From NCBI RefSeq assembly GCF_013426735.1, contig NZ_AP023272.1, positions 1,036,501 through 1,100,500 of the forward strand: 64,000 nt of DNA, in the 5' to 3' direction. Shown piece after piece: positions 17,072 to 25,194 of the stretch. A model generated the notes under the pieces. That model had not been told where the DNA came from. It saw nothing but the letters and a program-made list of their open reading frames with translations, and made no database searches. Each line of letters begins with the position of its first letter. Position 1 is the first letter of the stretch. This stretch comes from Agrobacterium vitis. Lineage in GTDB: Bacteria; Pseudomonadota; Alphaproteobacteria; Rhizobiales; Rhizobiaceae. The translations under genes were made by a program, and so were the position numbers.

Positions 17072-18124
17072 ATGAAGACGATCAAAGGCCCCGCCTTGTT
17101 TTTGGGCCAGTTTGCCGGTGATGCCGCGCCATTCAATTCCTGGGATAGCATTACCAAATGGGCCGCCGAAAAAGGCTATCTCGGCGTGCAGGTTCCGACC
17201 TGGGCCAGCCAGTTGATCGACCTGAAAAAAGCCGCTGAATCCAAGGATTATTGTGACGAACTGGCCGGTGTGGCCCGCGCCAATGGCGTCGAGATTACCG
17301 AGCTGTCCACCCATTTGCAGGGCCAATTGGTGGCAGTGCATCCGGCCTATGATGAGGCGTTTGACGGTTTCGCTGCCCCGGAAGTGCGTGGCAACCCGAA
17401 GGCCCGGCAGGAATGGGCTGTACAACAGGTGAAATACGCGCTGAAAGCTTCACGCCATCTCGGCATCAAGGCACATGCCACTTTTTCCGGTGCGTTGGCG
17501 TGGCCGTTTATCTACCCATGGCCGCAGCGCCCCGCGGGTCTGGTGGAAACCGCATTTGACGAGCTGGCCAAGCGCTGGCTGCCCATTCTCGACTACGCCG
17601 ACGAGCAGGGCGTCGATGTTTGCTACGAGATCCATCCCGGCGAAGACCTGCACGATGGCGTGACCTTCGAGATGTTTCTGGAGCGGGTGAAGAACCATTC
17701 CCGCGCCAACATGCTCTACGATCCCTCGCATTACGTGCTGCAATGCCTCGATTATCTCGACAATATCGACATCTACAAAGACCGGATCAAGATGTTTCAC
17801 GTCAAGGATGCCGAGTTCAATCCGAATGGCCGACAGGGCGTTTACGGTGGCTACCAATCCTGGGTCAACCGCGCCGGGCGCTTCCGTTCGCCGGGGGATG
17901 GACAGGTGGATTTCGGCGCGATCTTCTCAAAAATGGCGGCCAATGATTTCGATGGCTGGGCCGTGGTCGAGTGGGAATGCGCCCTGAAACACCCAGAAGA
18001 TGGTGCGCGCGAAGGGGCAGAATTCGTCAAGGCCCATATTATCAGGGTGACGGAGCACGCCTTTGACGATTTCGCCGCCAGCGGCACGGATAAGGCGGCT
18101 AACCGGCGAATGCTGGGACTGTAA
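17072..18124 (+). CDS. Sugar phosphate isomerase/epimerase (AP-endonuclease-2-like TIM barrel)
   Basis: A 350-aa protein with the xylose-isomerase-like TIM-barrel pattern. Metal-ligand positions are suggested by ELSTHLQGQL, VCYEIHPGEDLHDG, YDPSHYVLQ, MFHVKDAEFNP and WAVVEWECALK. Proteins of this kind usually act with a Gfo/Idh/MocA dehydrogenase in catabolism of keto-inositols, keto-sugars or glucosides, and such a gene follows at 18328. GGAGG precedes the ATG. The exact substrate is not assigned. It follows the xylA terminator and so may have its own promoter. Confidence 0.85.
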   Translation: MKTIKGPALFLGQFAGDAAPFNSWDSITKWAAEKGYLGVQVPTWASQLIDLKKAAESKDYCDELAGVARANGVEITELSTHLQGQLVAVHPAYDEAFDGFAAPEVRGNPKARQEWAVQQVKYALKASRHLGIKAHATFSGALAWPFIYPWPQRPAGLVETAFDELAKRWLPILDYADEQGVDVCYEIHPGEDLHDGVTFEMFLERVKNHSRANMLYDPSHYVLQCLDYLDNIDIYKDRIKMFHVKDAEFNPNGRQGVYGGYQSWVNRAGRFRSPGDGQVDFGAIFSKMAANDFDGWAVVEWECALKHPEDGAREGAEFVKAHIIRVTEHAFDDFAASGTDKAANRRMLGL

Positions 18125-18145
18125 ATATCCTTGCATTCGCGGTGA

Positions 18146-18292
18146 TACCCCCTCTGCCCTGCCGGGCATCTCCCCCTCAAGGGGGGGAGATCGAGTGATG
18201 AGATGTCGGCGACTTGATGATCAAAATAGCAAGGTTTGCGGCCAATCTCCCCCCTTGAGGGGGAGATGTCACGGGAGTGACAGAGGGGGGTA
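18146..18292. repeat. Palindromic intergenic repeat (RIME-like mosaic element)
   Basis: A left arm (TACCCCCTCTGCCCTGCCGG ... CTCCCCCTCAAGGGGG) is mirrored by a right arm (CCCCCCTTGAGGGGGAGATG ... GACAGAGGGGGGTA). The two arms are inverted copies around a 60-bp centre, and each arm also carries an internal CTCCCCC/GGGGGAG hairpin. Sequences of this composition are abundant between genes in Rhizobiaceae. It lies between two same-direction genes and could shape or attenuate their mRNA. Confidence 0.8.
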
Positions 18293-18327
18293 CCCTGAGT
18301 TCTACGAATCTTGATGAGGAAATTCCA

Positions 18328-19500
18328 ATGACAATCGAAGCAAGCAAATCCGAGCAACGCGCCGCGAAAATCCGCCTCGGCATGGTGGGGGGCGGGCAGG
18401 GCGCGTTTATTGGCGCGGTCCACCGCATGGCGGCAAGGCTCGACGATCATTACGATCTTGTGGCGGGAGCTTTGTCCTCCACGCCGGAAAAATCCCTGGC
18501 CTCGGGCCGGGATCTGGGGCTTGATCCCGCCCGCTGCTACGGCTCTTTTGAAGAAATGGCGCAGATAGAGGCGGGGCGCCCGGATGGGATCGAGGCCGTG
18601 TCTATCGTCACGCCCAATCACATGCATTACCCGGCGGCGAAAGCCTTTCTGGAACGCGGCATCCATGTGATCTGCGACAAGCCACTGACCTCCAATCTGG
18701 ACGACGCCAAAAAGCTGAAAGAGGTTGCCGACAAGGCCAAGGCCCTGTTCATCCTCACCCACAATTACACCGGCTATCCCATGGTGCGCCATGCCCGTGA
18801 ACTGGTGCAAAATGGCGAGTTGGGAGAGATCCGGCTGGTACAGATGGAATATCCGCAGGATTGGCTGGCGGAACCGGTAGAGCAGACCGGCGCCAAGCAG
18901 GCCGTCTGGCGCACCGACCCGGCCCAATCGGGCGTCGGCGGTTCGACCGGCGATATCGGTACGCACGCCTATAACCTCGGCAGCTTCATTTCCGGGCTGG
19001 AACTGGCAGAACTCGCCGCCGATGTGCACACCTTTGTCGAAGGCCGCAGGCTGGATGACAATGCCCATGTGATGCTGCGTTTCCAAGGCGGCGCCAAGGG
19101 GTTGTTATGGTGCAGCCAGGTAGCAACCGGCAATGAAAACGGCTTGAAAGTGCGTATCTACGGCACAAAAGCCGGGATTGAGTGGAAACAGGCCGACCCT
19201 AACTACCTCTGGTATACCAAGCTTGGCGAACCGAAACAGCTGATCACCCGTGGCGGTGCGGGGGCCGGCGGGGCAGCGGCCCGCGTCACCCGCATTCCCG
19301 GTGGCCATCCTGAAGGCTATCTCGAAGCCTTCGCCACCATCTATACAGAAGCCGCCCACGCCATCCAAGCGGCGAGAACCGGCGCGGCGGTTGATCCTGA
19401 TGCGGTCTATCCCACGGTGGATGATGGGGTGAAGGGGGTGGCTTTTGTGACGGCGTGTATTCAGTCGTCGAAGCAGAACGGGGCTTGGGTGAGGGTATGA
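18328..19500 (+). CDS. Gfo/Idh/MocA-family NAD(P)-dependent oxidoreductase
   Basis: A 390-aa protein from MTIEASKSEQR, with GATGAGGA upstream; the frame extends 17 codons further but has no ribosome site. The Rossmann motif is IRLGMVGGGQGAFIGAVH at about residues 15-33. The family motif VICDKPLTSNL holds the catalytic lysine of the EKP-type tripeptide, and GGSTGDIGTHAYNL carries the conserved D-x-x-x-H. Such enzymes oxidise inositols, sugars or glucosides at a hydroxyl group. Pairing with the TIM-barrel isomerase just upstream suggests one catabolic route. A 13-bp-stem terminator follows directly. Confidence 0.9.
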   Translation: MTIEASKSEQRAAKIRLGMVGGGQGAFIGAVHRMAARLDDHYDLVAGALSSTPEKSLASGRDLGLDPARCYGSFEEMAQIEAGRPDGIEAVSIVTPNHMHYPAAKAFLERGIHVICDKPLTSNLDDAKKLKEVADKAKALFILTHNYTGYPMVRHARELVQNGELGEIRLVQMEYPQDWLAEPVEQTGAKQAVWRTDPAQSGVGGSTGDIGTHAYNLGSFISGLELAELAADVHTFVEGRRLDDNAHVMLRFQGGAKGLLWCSQVATGNENGLKVRIYGTKAGIEWKQADPNYLWYTKLGEPKQLITRGGAGAGGAAARVTRIPGGHPEGYLEAFATIYTEAAHAIQAARTGAAVDPDAVYPTVDDGVKGVAFVTACIQSSKQNGAWVRV

Positions 19501-19504
19501 ATCG

Positions 19505-19538
19505 AATGCCAAGGGCCGTGGAAGCGGCCCTTGGCATT
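19505..19538 (+). terminator. Hairpin terminator after the Gfo/Idh/MocA gene
   Basis: AATGCCAAGGGCC (19505-19517) pairs with GGCCCTTGGCATT (19526-19538), a 13-bp perfect stem with an eight-base loop. It is followed by CTTC without a long T-run. It lies between the convergent ends at 19500 and 19575 and may serve both genes. Confidence 0.7.
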
Positions 19539-19574
19539 CTTCAATCGGTTGAAGTGCGGCGTAGCCGGGTCAAC

Positions 19575-19976
19575 CTACTTGCATTTGTATTGGGACGTCC
19601 AAATCCATTTCACTTCGGAGGTTGAACTCGGGATCGTTTGCTGGGTCATGCCCGTGCTGGCAGGTTTACTATCGACGCAGAGCAACCAGTATGGTGTGCC
19701 TAGCTTCCCATCTGTGGTTGATGGCGTGGCCGGAAACGTTCCGGTGGCGAGAACCATCAGCAGGGAGTTGCCGCTATATTGATGCGACCATCCTGTGACA
19801 TAGTCGGGACCAGCCGTTTGCATGGCTTGTTCAACGGTCATGCCTGATGTCCAGTTAACGCTATAGCTTATCGTGGTTTGGTTCTCGGTGTAGACAAGAG
19901 TGGCGCTGTTGGCCGTGGCGGGTAGCGCCATGCTGAATGTCGCCGCGCAGAGAAAATTGATAAAAGCTGTTTTCAT
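19575..19976 (-). CDS. Small secreted protein of unknown function
   Basis: The start is MKTAFINFLCAAT, behind GGGGGATAC; a second ATG five codons earlier is less well placed. The first 28 residues are a Sec signal peptide (hydrophobic core FINFLCAATFSMALP, cleavage likely after ANSA). The mature part, about 105 residues, is rich in Thr/Ser/Trp, with SYSVNWTSGMTVEQAM, GWSHQYSGNSLLMVL and two cysteines (WLLCVDSK and the C-terminal QYKCK) that could form a disulfide. I do not recognise the family. The segment VEQAMQTAGPDYVTGWS and the length resemble DUF4430/cobalamin-binding-like folds only vaguely, so no function is given. The gene is convergent with the dehydrogenase. Confidence 0.7.
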   Translation of the reverse strand: MKTAFINFLCAATFSMALPATANSATLVYTENQTTISYSVNWTSGMTVEQAMQTAGPDYVTGWSHQYSGNSLLMVLATGTFPATPSTTDGKLGTPYWLLCVDSKPASTGMTQQTIPSSTSEVKWIWTSQYKCK

Positions 19977-20093
19977 AAATGTATCCCCCAATTAATGCAT
20001 CTCTAAGTAGCATTTTTCTATTGGCAATACAACATAAGGAGTGGTTACGGTGAGTTATCTTTCGTCCGTGGCGTTCCAGGCGCAACTGCGTTA

Positions 20094-20235
20094 ACAGTCT
20101 GTTCAAGAATTGCTGCTGGCCTGGCGAAAATGGTGATTTCGAGAACCGGAACGGAGCGTACTTAATGTACGTGAGTACGGGAAGCGCAGAAATTGTCATT
20201 TGCAGACGGCCAGCGGCGATTATTGGATAGACTGT
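20094..20235. repeat. 142-bp dispersed element with terminal inverted repeats, copy 1
   Basis: The block begins ACAGTCTGTTCAAGAATTGC and ends with GATTATTGGATAGACTGT. The two ends are imperfect inverted repeats over about 26 bp (ACAGTCT/AGACTGT perfect, then GCTGCTGG/CCAGCGGC). A second copy of exactly the same length lies at 34563-34704 and differs at about ten positions. The centre contains a GTACTTAATGTAC-type palindrome. It occupies most of the gap between the secreted-protein gene and the beta-glucosidase start (20287); the remaining bases of the gap show nothing else. Confidence 0.85.
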
Positions 20236-20286
20236 AAGACCTGCATACCTCCTATTTATTCACGCTTAAGTGCCGAAAGGTTCCCG

Positions 20287-21660
20287 ATGACCGACCCGAA
20301 AGCCCTTGCCGCCCGCTTCCCCGGCGATTTCCTGTTTGGTGTGGCCACGGCCGCCTACCAGATTGAAGGGGCGACCAAGGTAGATGGGCGCAAGCCCTGC
20401 ATCTGGGATGCGTTTTCTAACATGCCGGGCCGGGTGTTTGAGCGGCATAATGGCGATATGGCTTGCGATCATTACAATCGCTGGCAACAGGATCTCGACC
20501 TGATCCAGGAGATGGGGGTTTCCGCCTATCGCTTTTCCATTGCCTGGCCGCGCATTATTCCTGATGGCACGGGCCGGGTGAATGAGGCGGGGCTGGATTT
20601 TTACGACAAGCTGGTCGATGGCTTGAAAGATCGTGGCATCAAGGCCTATGCGACGCTCTACCATTGGGATCTGCCGCTGGCGCTGATGGGCGATGGCGGC
20701 TGGACGGCGCGCTCTACGGCCTATGCCTTCCAGCGCTATGCCAAGCTGGTGATGGCGCGGCTGGGCGACCGGCTGGATGCCGTGGCGACGTTTAACGAGC
20801 CGTGGTGCTCGGTCTGGCTTAGCCATCTCTACGGCGTGCATGCGCCGGGTGAGCGCAATATGGAGGCAGCGCTGCATGCCTTGCACTATACCAATCTCGC
20901 CCATGGGCTGGGCATTGATGCCATCCGGCAGGTCGCGCCGCATGTGCCTGCGGGTCTGGTGCTGAATGCCCATTCGGTTATCTCCGGCTCGCAGAGTGCG
21001 GCTGATCAGGCCGCCGCTGAACGCGCCCATCAGTTTCACAATGGCGCTTTCTTCGATCCGGTCTTCAAGGGCGAATATCCGGCGGAATTCATGGCCTCCC
21101 TTGGCAATCGCATGCCTGTCATCGAGGATGGCGATCTCGACATCATCTCCCAGAAACTCGACTGGTGGGGCCTGAATTATTACACGCCGATGCGGGTTGC
21201 CGACAATCCGGCTGAGGGCGCCGAGTTCCCCGCCACAGTGGACGCGCCTCCAGTCTCACCAGTCAAGACCGATATCGGCTGGGAAGTCTATGCCCCGGCG
21301 CTGAAGTCTCTGGTGGAAACGCTCTACGACCGCTACACGCTGCCGGTCTGCTACATCACCGAAAACGGTGCCTGCTATAATATGGAGGTGGTCGAGGGTG
21401 AGGTGGATGACCAGCCACGGCTGGATTATTACGCCGAACATCTGGGTGTGATTGCCGATCTGATCGCCGAGGGCATCCCCATGCGCGGCTATTTCGCCTG
21501 GAGCCTTATGGATAATTTCGAATGGGCAGAAGGCTACCGCATGCGGTTCGGCCTTGTACATGTCGATTACGACACGCAGGTTCGCACGCTGAAGAACAGC
21601 GGCAAATGGTATAGCGCGCTTGCTGGCGAATTCCCGAAAGGCAACCACAGCGCCGAATGA
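20287..21660 (+). CDS. Beta-glucosidase, glycoside hydrolase family 1
   Basis: A 457-aa protein from MTDPKALAARFPGDF, with GAAAGG upstream; an upstream frame start would run through the 142-bp repeat. The GH1 N-terminal signature FLFGVATAAYQIEGA is present. The acid/base glutamate is in ATFNEPWCSVW, and the nucleophile glutamate is in VCYITENGACYN. WSLMDNFEWAEGYRMRFGLVHVD near the C-terminus is the usual aglycone-side motif. It has no signal peptide, so it acts on imported beta-glucosides or cellobiose in the cytoplasm. It follows the sugar dehydrogenase cluster but has its own upstream region. Confidence 0.95.
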   Translation: MTDPKALAARFPGDFLFGVATAAYQIEGATKVDGRKPCIWDAFSNMPGRVFERHNGDMACDHYNRWQQDLDLIQEMGVSAYRFSIAWPRIIPDGTGRVNEAGLDFYDKLVDGLKDRGIKAYATLYHWDLPLALMGDGGWTARSTAYAFQRYAKLVMARLGDRLDAVATFNEPWCSVWLSHLYGVHAPGERNMEAALHALHYTNLAHGLGIDAIRQVAPHVPAGLVLNAHSVISGSQSAADQAAAERAHQFHNGAFFDPVFKGEYPAEFMASLGNRMPVIEDGDLDIISQKLDWWGLNYYTPMRVADNPAEGAEFPATVDAPPVSPVKTDIGWEVYAPALKSLVETLYDRYTLPVCYITENGACYNMEVVEGEVDDQPRLDYYAEHLGVIADLIAEGIPMRGYFAWSLMDNFEWAEGYRMRFGLVHVDYDTQVRTLKNSGKWYSALAGEFPKGNHSAE

Positions 21661-21767
21661 TTGCAATCTGGCCCTCTGTGACTCTTGGTTCGCCGCGCTC
21701 TTGCTTATTGCGACGCAATAAATCAAACTTCCCTCTCAGGTTGCGATGACCAAAAGGGGGAATGCAT

Positions 21768-22103
21768 ATGGGACGGGTACAGCTGCCGCTGTCAGGCAAT
21801 GTCACTCAGGCGATCAATCCATGGACCTGGGTCTATAGTCCGACCCAGGTCGGGCAGGCCAGTTTGGTCACGTTCAATATCGATGTCGGCCCCTCGACCA
21901 ATCCCGAGGCGGAGAAGGATATATTGATGAATGTGGCCAGCTACGGCAAGCAGCTTGGCCGCATCGAAGACGCTCTGCGCGTGGTGATCGAACAGCTGGA
22001 GCCGCTGCTCACGGATGAAAAACTGGCCGATAACGAGGCGATCATTGCCTTTCGGGCGCTGATGTATGAGATCGATACGATCAAGAAACAGCATCGGAAA
22101 TAG
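21768..22103 (+). CDS. Small conserved-looking protein of unknown function
   Basis: A 111-aa protein. MGRVQLPLSGNVTQ is preferred because AAGGGGG lies seven bases upstream; an ATG two codons earlier overlaps that site. The N-terminal half is extended (INPWTWVYSPTQVGQASLVTFNIDVGPS). The C-terminal half is helical (LGRIEDALRVVIEQLEPLL ... IAFRALMYEIDTIKKQH) and probably coiled. No signal peptide or membrane segment. I do not recognise a family. It lies between the beta-glucosidase and an EAL gene in the same direction. Confidence 0.7.
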   Translation: MGRVQLPLSGNVTQAINPWTWVYSPTQVGQASLVTFNIDVGPSTNPEAEKDILMNVASYGKQLGRIEDALRVVIEQLEPLLTDEKLADNEAIIAFRALMYEIDTIKKQHRK

Positions 22104-22216
22104 CGATTGGTATAGCCGCGCCCTCATCCCCGCCGTATTTTTCGGATTTTTTAGCGGAAGTGAATTCTTCAAGATTTCAGAGTAGAATTGCGCTGAGTTT
22201 TAAACGGGAGATCTGG

Positions 22217-22966
22217 ATGACGTCATGTGCGGGTTGCCGGGACGGGACGGCGTTCGATGCCCCGTTTTCCATGGCTTTTCAGCCGATCGTTGATATGCGT
22301 GATGGTGCCGTGTTTGGCTATGAGGCGTTGGTGCGCGGCACGGACGGTGCCGGTGCAGCCACGGTCATGGCCGGTATCAACACGCACAACCGCTATGCCT
22401 TTGATCAGAGTTGCCGGGTCAAAGCCATTGAACTGGCGGCGTCCTTGCTACCGGAGACGTCAACGGCAAAGCTGTCCATCAATTTCATGCCCAATGCCGT
22501 TTACGAGCCGCGTGCCTGTATTCGCCTGACGCTGAAAACCGCTGAACGGGTCGGCTTTCCCCTGGATCGAATTCTGTTTGAATTTACTGAAAACGAGCGG
22601 ATCGATACCGATCATCTGCTCAACATTCTGAAAACCTATCGCAGCATTGGCTTCAAGACAGCGATTGACGATTTTGGCGCGGGCCATGCCGGGTTGACGC
22701 TTCTGGCGAAATTTCAGCCCGATATCGTCAAGTTGGATATGGAACTGGTGCGCGGTATTGATCAGGATCGCGCCAAGCGGATCGTGTTGCGCCATACGCT
22801 GGCCATGCTGACCGAGTTCGGCATTCTGCCCTTGTGTGAAGGGGTCGAGACCAAGGAAGAGCTGGATGTGTTGAAGGATATGGGCGTGCCCTATATTCAA
22901 GGCTATCTGCTCGCCCGCCCAGCGTTTGAACGGTTCGATCAACCGGATCTTGCGCTCCTGTCGTGA
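22217..22966 (+). CDS. EAL-domain cyclic-di-GMP phosphodiesterase
   Basis: A 249-aa protein starting MTSCAGCRDGTAFD behind GGGAG. It is a stand-alone EAL domain. FGYEALVRG supplies the metal-binding glutamate, SINFMPNA the asparagine, FEFTENERI a glutamate, AIDDFGAGHAG the tandem aspartates, DIVKLDMELVR the lysine, LCEGVETKEE and IQGYLLARP the last Glu and Gln. All residues needed for hydrolysis of c-di-GMP to pGpG appear present, so it should be active. There is no sensor or GGDEF domain; the N-terminal CAGC pair could bind metal or be redox active, which is speculation. Confidence 0.9.
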   Translation: MTSCAGCRDGTAFDAPFSMAFQPIVDMRDGAVFGYEALVRGTDGAGAATVMAGINTHNRYAFDQSCRVKAIELAASLLPETSTAKLSINFMPNAVYEPRACIRLTLKTAERVGFPLDRILFEFTENERIDTDHLLNILKTYRSIGFKTAIDDFGAGHAGLTLLAKFQPDIVKLDMELVRGIDQDRAKRIVLRHTLAMLTEFGILPLCEGVETKEELDVLKDMGVPYIQGYLLARPAFERFDQPDLALLS

Positions 22967-23018
22967 CAGTCCTTATGCTTGGACGTGTGGCGGCAAGTGC
23001 TGCCTCACAGATCCCGGA

Positions 23019-23963
23019 TCAGCCGCCGATATGCCGTTCGCCGCGCTGCTTGGCCAGCGCAATCTGTTTCTGGCGTTGGCGATAGCGATCCCGGTCTTCT
23101 TCCGTGCGGGTCTCATAGCAATGGCTGCACGATACGCCTGCCTCGTAATAGGGCGAGGACAGTTCTTCGGGTGTGATCGGGTTGCGGCAGGCGTGGCAGA
23201 GCTGGTGGTCGCCCTCCTTCAATCCGTGTGTCACGGACACGCGCTCGTCGAATACGAAACAGGCGCCGTCCCACAGGCTTTCTTCCTCCGGCACGTTTTC
23301 CAGATATTTCAGGATGCCGCCCTTCAGATGGTAGACCTCTTCGAAGCCTTGTTGCTTCATGAAGGCCGTTGCCTTTTCGCAGCGGATGCCGCCGGTGCAA
23401 TACATGGCGATTTTCGGCTTGTTATGCAGGCCGGGATTGTTTTTCACCCAATCGGGAAATTCGCGGAAGGTCTTGGTATTGGGGTCAACTGCACCCCGGA
23501 AAATGCCGATCGCGGTCTCATAATCGTTGCGGGTGTCGATGACGATGGTGTCCGGATCGGAAATCAGCGCGTTCCAGTCCTTGGGATCGACATAGGTGCC
23601 AACGATCTTGTTGGGGTCGATATCCTCGACCCCCATGGTGACGATCTCTTTTTTCAGCTTCACTTTCATGCGCACGAACGGCATTTTCGACGCCCGGCTT
23701 TCCTTGTGCTCAAGGCTGGCAAATTCCGGCTGGGCGCGCAGATAGGCCAGCACCGTGGCAATGCCCGCATCCGTGCCGGCAATCGTGCCATTTATGCCTT
23801 CATGGGCCAAAAGCAAGGTACCCTTGACGCCCTGCGCCTTGCAGAGCGCATCGAGCGGCTCGCGAAAACTTTCGAACCGCGCGAAGGACGCAAAATGATA
23901 GAGCGCGGCCACACAGAATGCGCCGCCCTCTTCATGGCGAGGATTTTGAAGATCGTCTGTCAT
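23019..23963 (-). CDS. trhO: tRNA uridine(34) hydroxylase, rhodanese family (YceA/TrhO)
   Basis: A 314-aa protein starting at [13 protein letters not shown]. An N-terminal acylphosphatase-like domain ([19 protein letters not shown]) precedes a rhodanese domain. The latter has [18 protein letters not shown] and the active-site loop [16 protein letters not shown], where Cys is the catalytic residue. The C-terminus carries a four-cysteine pattern (CHACRNPI and CSHCYETR) usual in this family. TrhO makes 5-hydroxyuridine at the tRNA wobble position, the precursor of cmo5U/mo5U. It is convergent with the EAL gene. Confidence 0.93.
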   Translation of the reverse strand: MTDDLQNPRHEEGGAFCVAALYHFASFARFESFREPLDALCKAQGVKGTLLLAHEGINGTIAGTDAGIATVLAYLRAQPEFASLEHKESRASKMPFVRMKVKLKKEIVTMGVEDIDPNKIVGTYVDPKDWNALISDPDTIVIDTRNDYETAIGIFRGAVDPNTKTFREFPDWVKNNPGLHNKPKIAMYCTGGIRCEKATAFMKQQGFEEVYHLKGGILKYLENVPEEESLWDGACFVFDERVSVTHGLKEGDHQLCHACRNPITPEELSSPYYEAGVSCSHCYETRTEEDRDRYRQRQKQIALAKQRGERHIGG

Positions 23964-24039
23964 GGCGTGCGAAATACTGCCAATGCCGCCGGGAATCAAC
24001 GAATTTCAGCAGGCACACCACGCTTTGAGTTTCGTCAAG

Positions 24040-24417
24040 TCATGCCGGTGGGTTGAAGACGCGAATCCGATGGCCGTCTGGATCGGTGGCGAGGAAAGTC
24101 CGCCCGAACTCCATATCGGTCGGTGCTTGCAGCATGGGCACGCCAAGCGCTTGCCATTGCGTGTGGAGATCATCAACATCCGCAGCCGTATCGGCCCGGA
24201 TGGCCAGTTCGCAGCCACCGCCAGCGATGCTTGCCGCAGGCTCAACGGTGTGGCGAGACCAGAGGCCGAGAATGAACCCGCCCGGCAGCGCGAACATGGC
24301 AAATGTCGCCGATAATTCGACGGGCGCAAGACCGAAGACCTGCTGATAGAAATGGGCGCTTGTCTCGGGTGTATCGACGTAAAGAATGGTCATTTTCGGG
24401 GTCGAGGTGGCTGTCAT
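24040..24417 (-). CDS. VOC (glyoxalase/bleomycin-resistance fold) protein
   Basis: A 125-aa single-domain VOC protein. The first beta-alpha-beta-beta-beta unit is seen in MTILYVDTPETSAHFYQQVFGL, and the second ends in FGRTFLATDPDGHRIRVFNP, the usual metal-site glutamate/aspartate region. Members act as isomerases, dioxygenases or drug-sequestering proteins; the specific activity is unknown. It lies 68 bp downstream of the WYL regulator in the same direction and could be its target. Confidence 0.85.
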   Translation of the reverse strand: MTATSTPKMTILYVDTPETSAHFYQQVFGLAPVELSATFAMFALPGGFILGLWSRHTVEPAASIAGGGCELAIRADTAADVDDLHTQWQALGVPMLQAPTDMEFGRTFLATDPDGHRIRVFNPPA

Positions 24418-24485
24418 GAGAGCGTCTCCTTCAGGTTGACGCCCGATTTGTAACCCAGCCTGCTGCCAAAAAATGGCAGGAGTGT

Positions 24486-25184
24486 TTAAAAAATCCGATC
24501 TGTAATAGCGTTATGTTCGCGCCATCGTTTCAGCAGGCTGGCTCGACGCACCGGGTAGCGCAGAGCGAGTGTCTTGCACTCCCCAATGCGGTCGCAGCGA
24601 AAATGTCTGAAGTCATCGCGCAGCGTACACCAGGCCAGCAAGATCCGTGCGCCTTCAAAGAATGTCAGGGCGAAGGGCCAGATATCGCGGTTGCTCGCCA
24701 CCCCTTTTCCATCCCGGTAGACGATATGCAGCACATGTTCTGCGCGGATCGCTTGCCGAAACGGGCTGAGATCGGCCGGAAGCTGCCCCGCTGCTCTATC
24801 GCTTGGCCCGACCAGCAGACTATTATCCTCAAGGCTGCGGCGAAGTTCGTCGGGCAGCACGGCGGTGATTTTTGCAAGCGCGTCGCGGGCGGCAAAGGCC
24901 AGATGCTGGTCGGTTCGTTGTGCGACAAAGCGGGAACCAAGCACCAGCGCTTCGATTTCCTGTGGGCTGAACATCAGGGGCGGCAGCATGTAGCCCGGAC
25001 GCAGCACATAGCCAAGACCGGCCTCTCCCTCGATACCGGCGCCCTGGCTCTGGAGCGTGGCAATGTCGCGGTAGAGCGTGCGGATGGAGACGCCCAGTTC
25101 TTCGGCTAATACCTGTCCGGTCACCGGGCGGCGATAGCGCCGCAGGATTTGCAGCAGGGAAAGAAGACGCTCGGATCGGGTCAT
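24486..25184 (-). CDS. YafY-type HTH/WYL-domain transcriptional regulator
   Basis: A 232-aa protein starting MTRSERLLSLLQILRRY. The HTH_11 DeoR-like domain covers about residues 1-60 (VLAEELGVSIRTLYRDIATLQSQGAGI), followed by a WYL-type ligand domain at about residues 135-220. The canonical WYL triad is altered: the segment reads RILLAWCTLRDDFRHFRCDRIGE. The longer open frame lies within the CHAD gene. It sits ten bases after the CHAD stop and probably is co-transcribed with CYTH and CHAD. It may control the VOC gene downstream. Confidence 0.87.
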   Translation of the reverse strand: MTRSERLLSLLQILRRYRRPVTGQVLAEELGVSIRTLYRDIATLQSQGAGIEGEAGLGYVLRPGYMLPPLMFSPQEIEALVLGSRFVAQRTDQHLAFAARDALAKITAVLPDELRRSLEDNSLLVGPSDRAAGQLPADLSPFRQAIRAEHVLHIVYRDGKGVASNRDIWPFALTFFEGARILLAWCTLRDDFRHFRCDRIGECKTLALRYPVRRASLLKRWREHNAITDRIF

Positions 25185-25194
25185 CAACTGCCGC

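Noticed and set aside
22926..24056. A 376-codon plus-strand open frame opposite trhO.
   Set aside because: TrhO on the other strand has clear catalytic motifs and family length. This frame has none.
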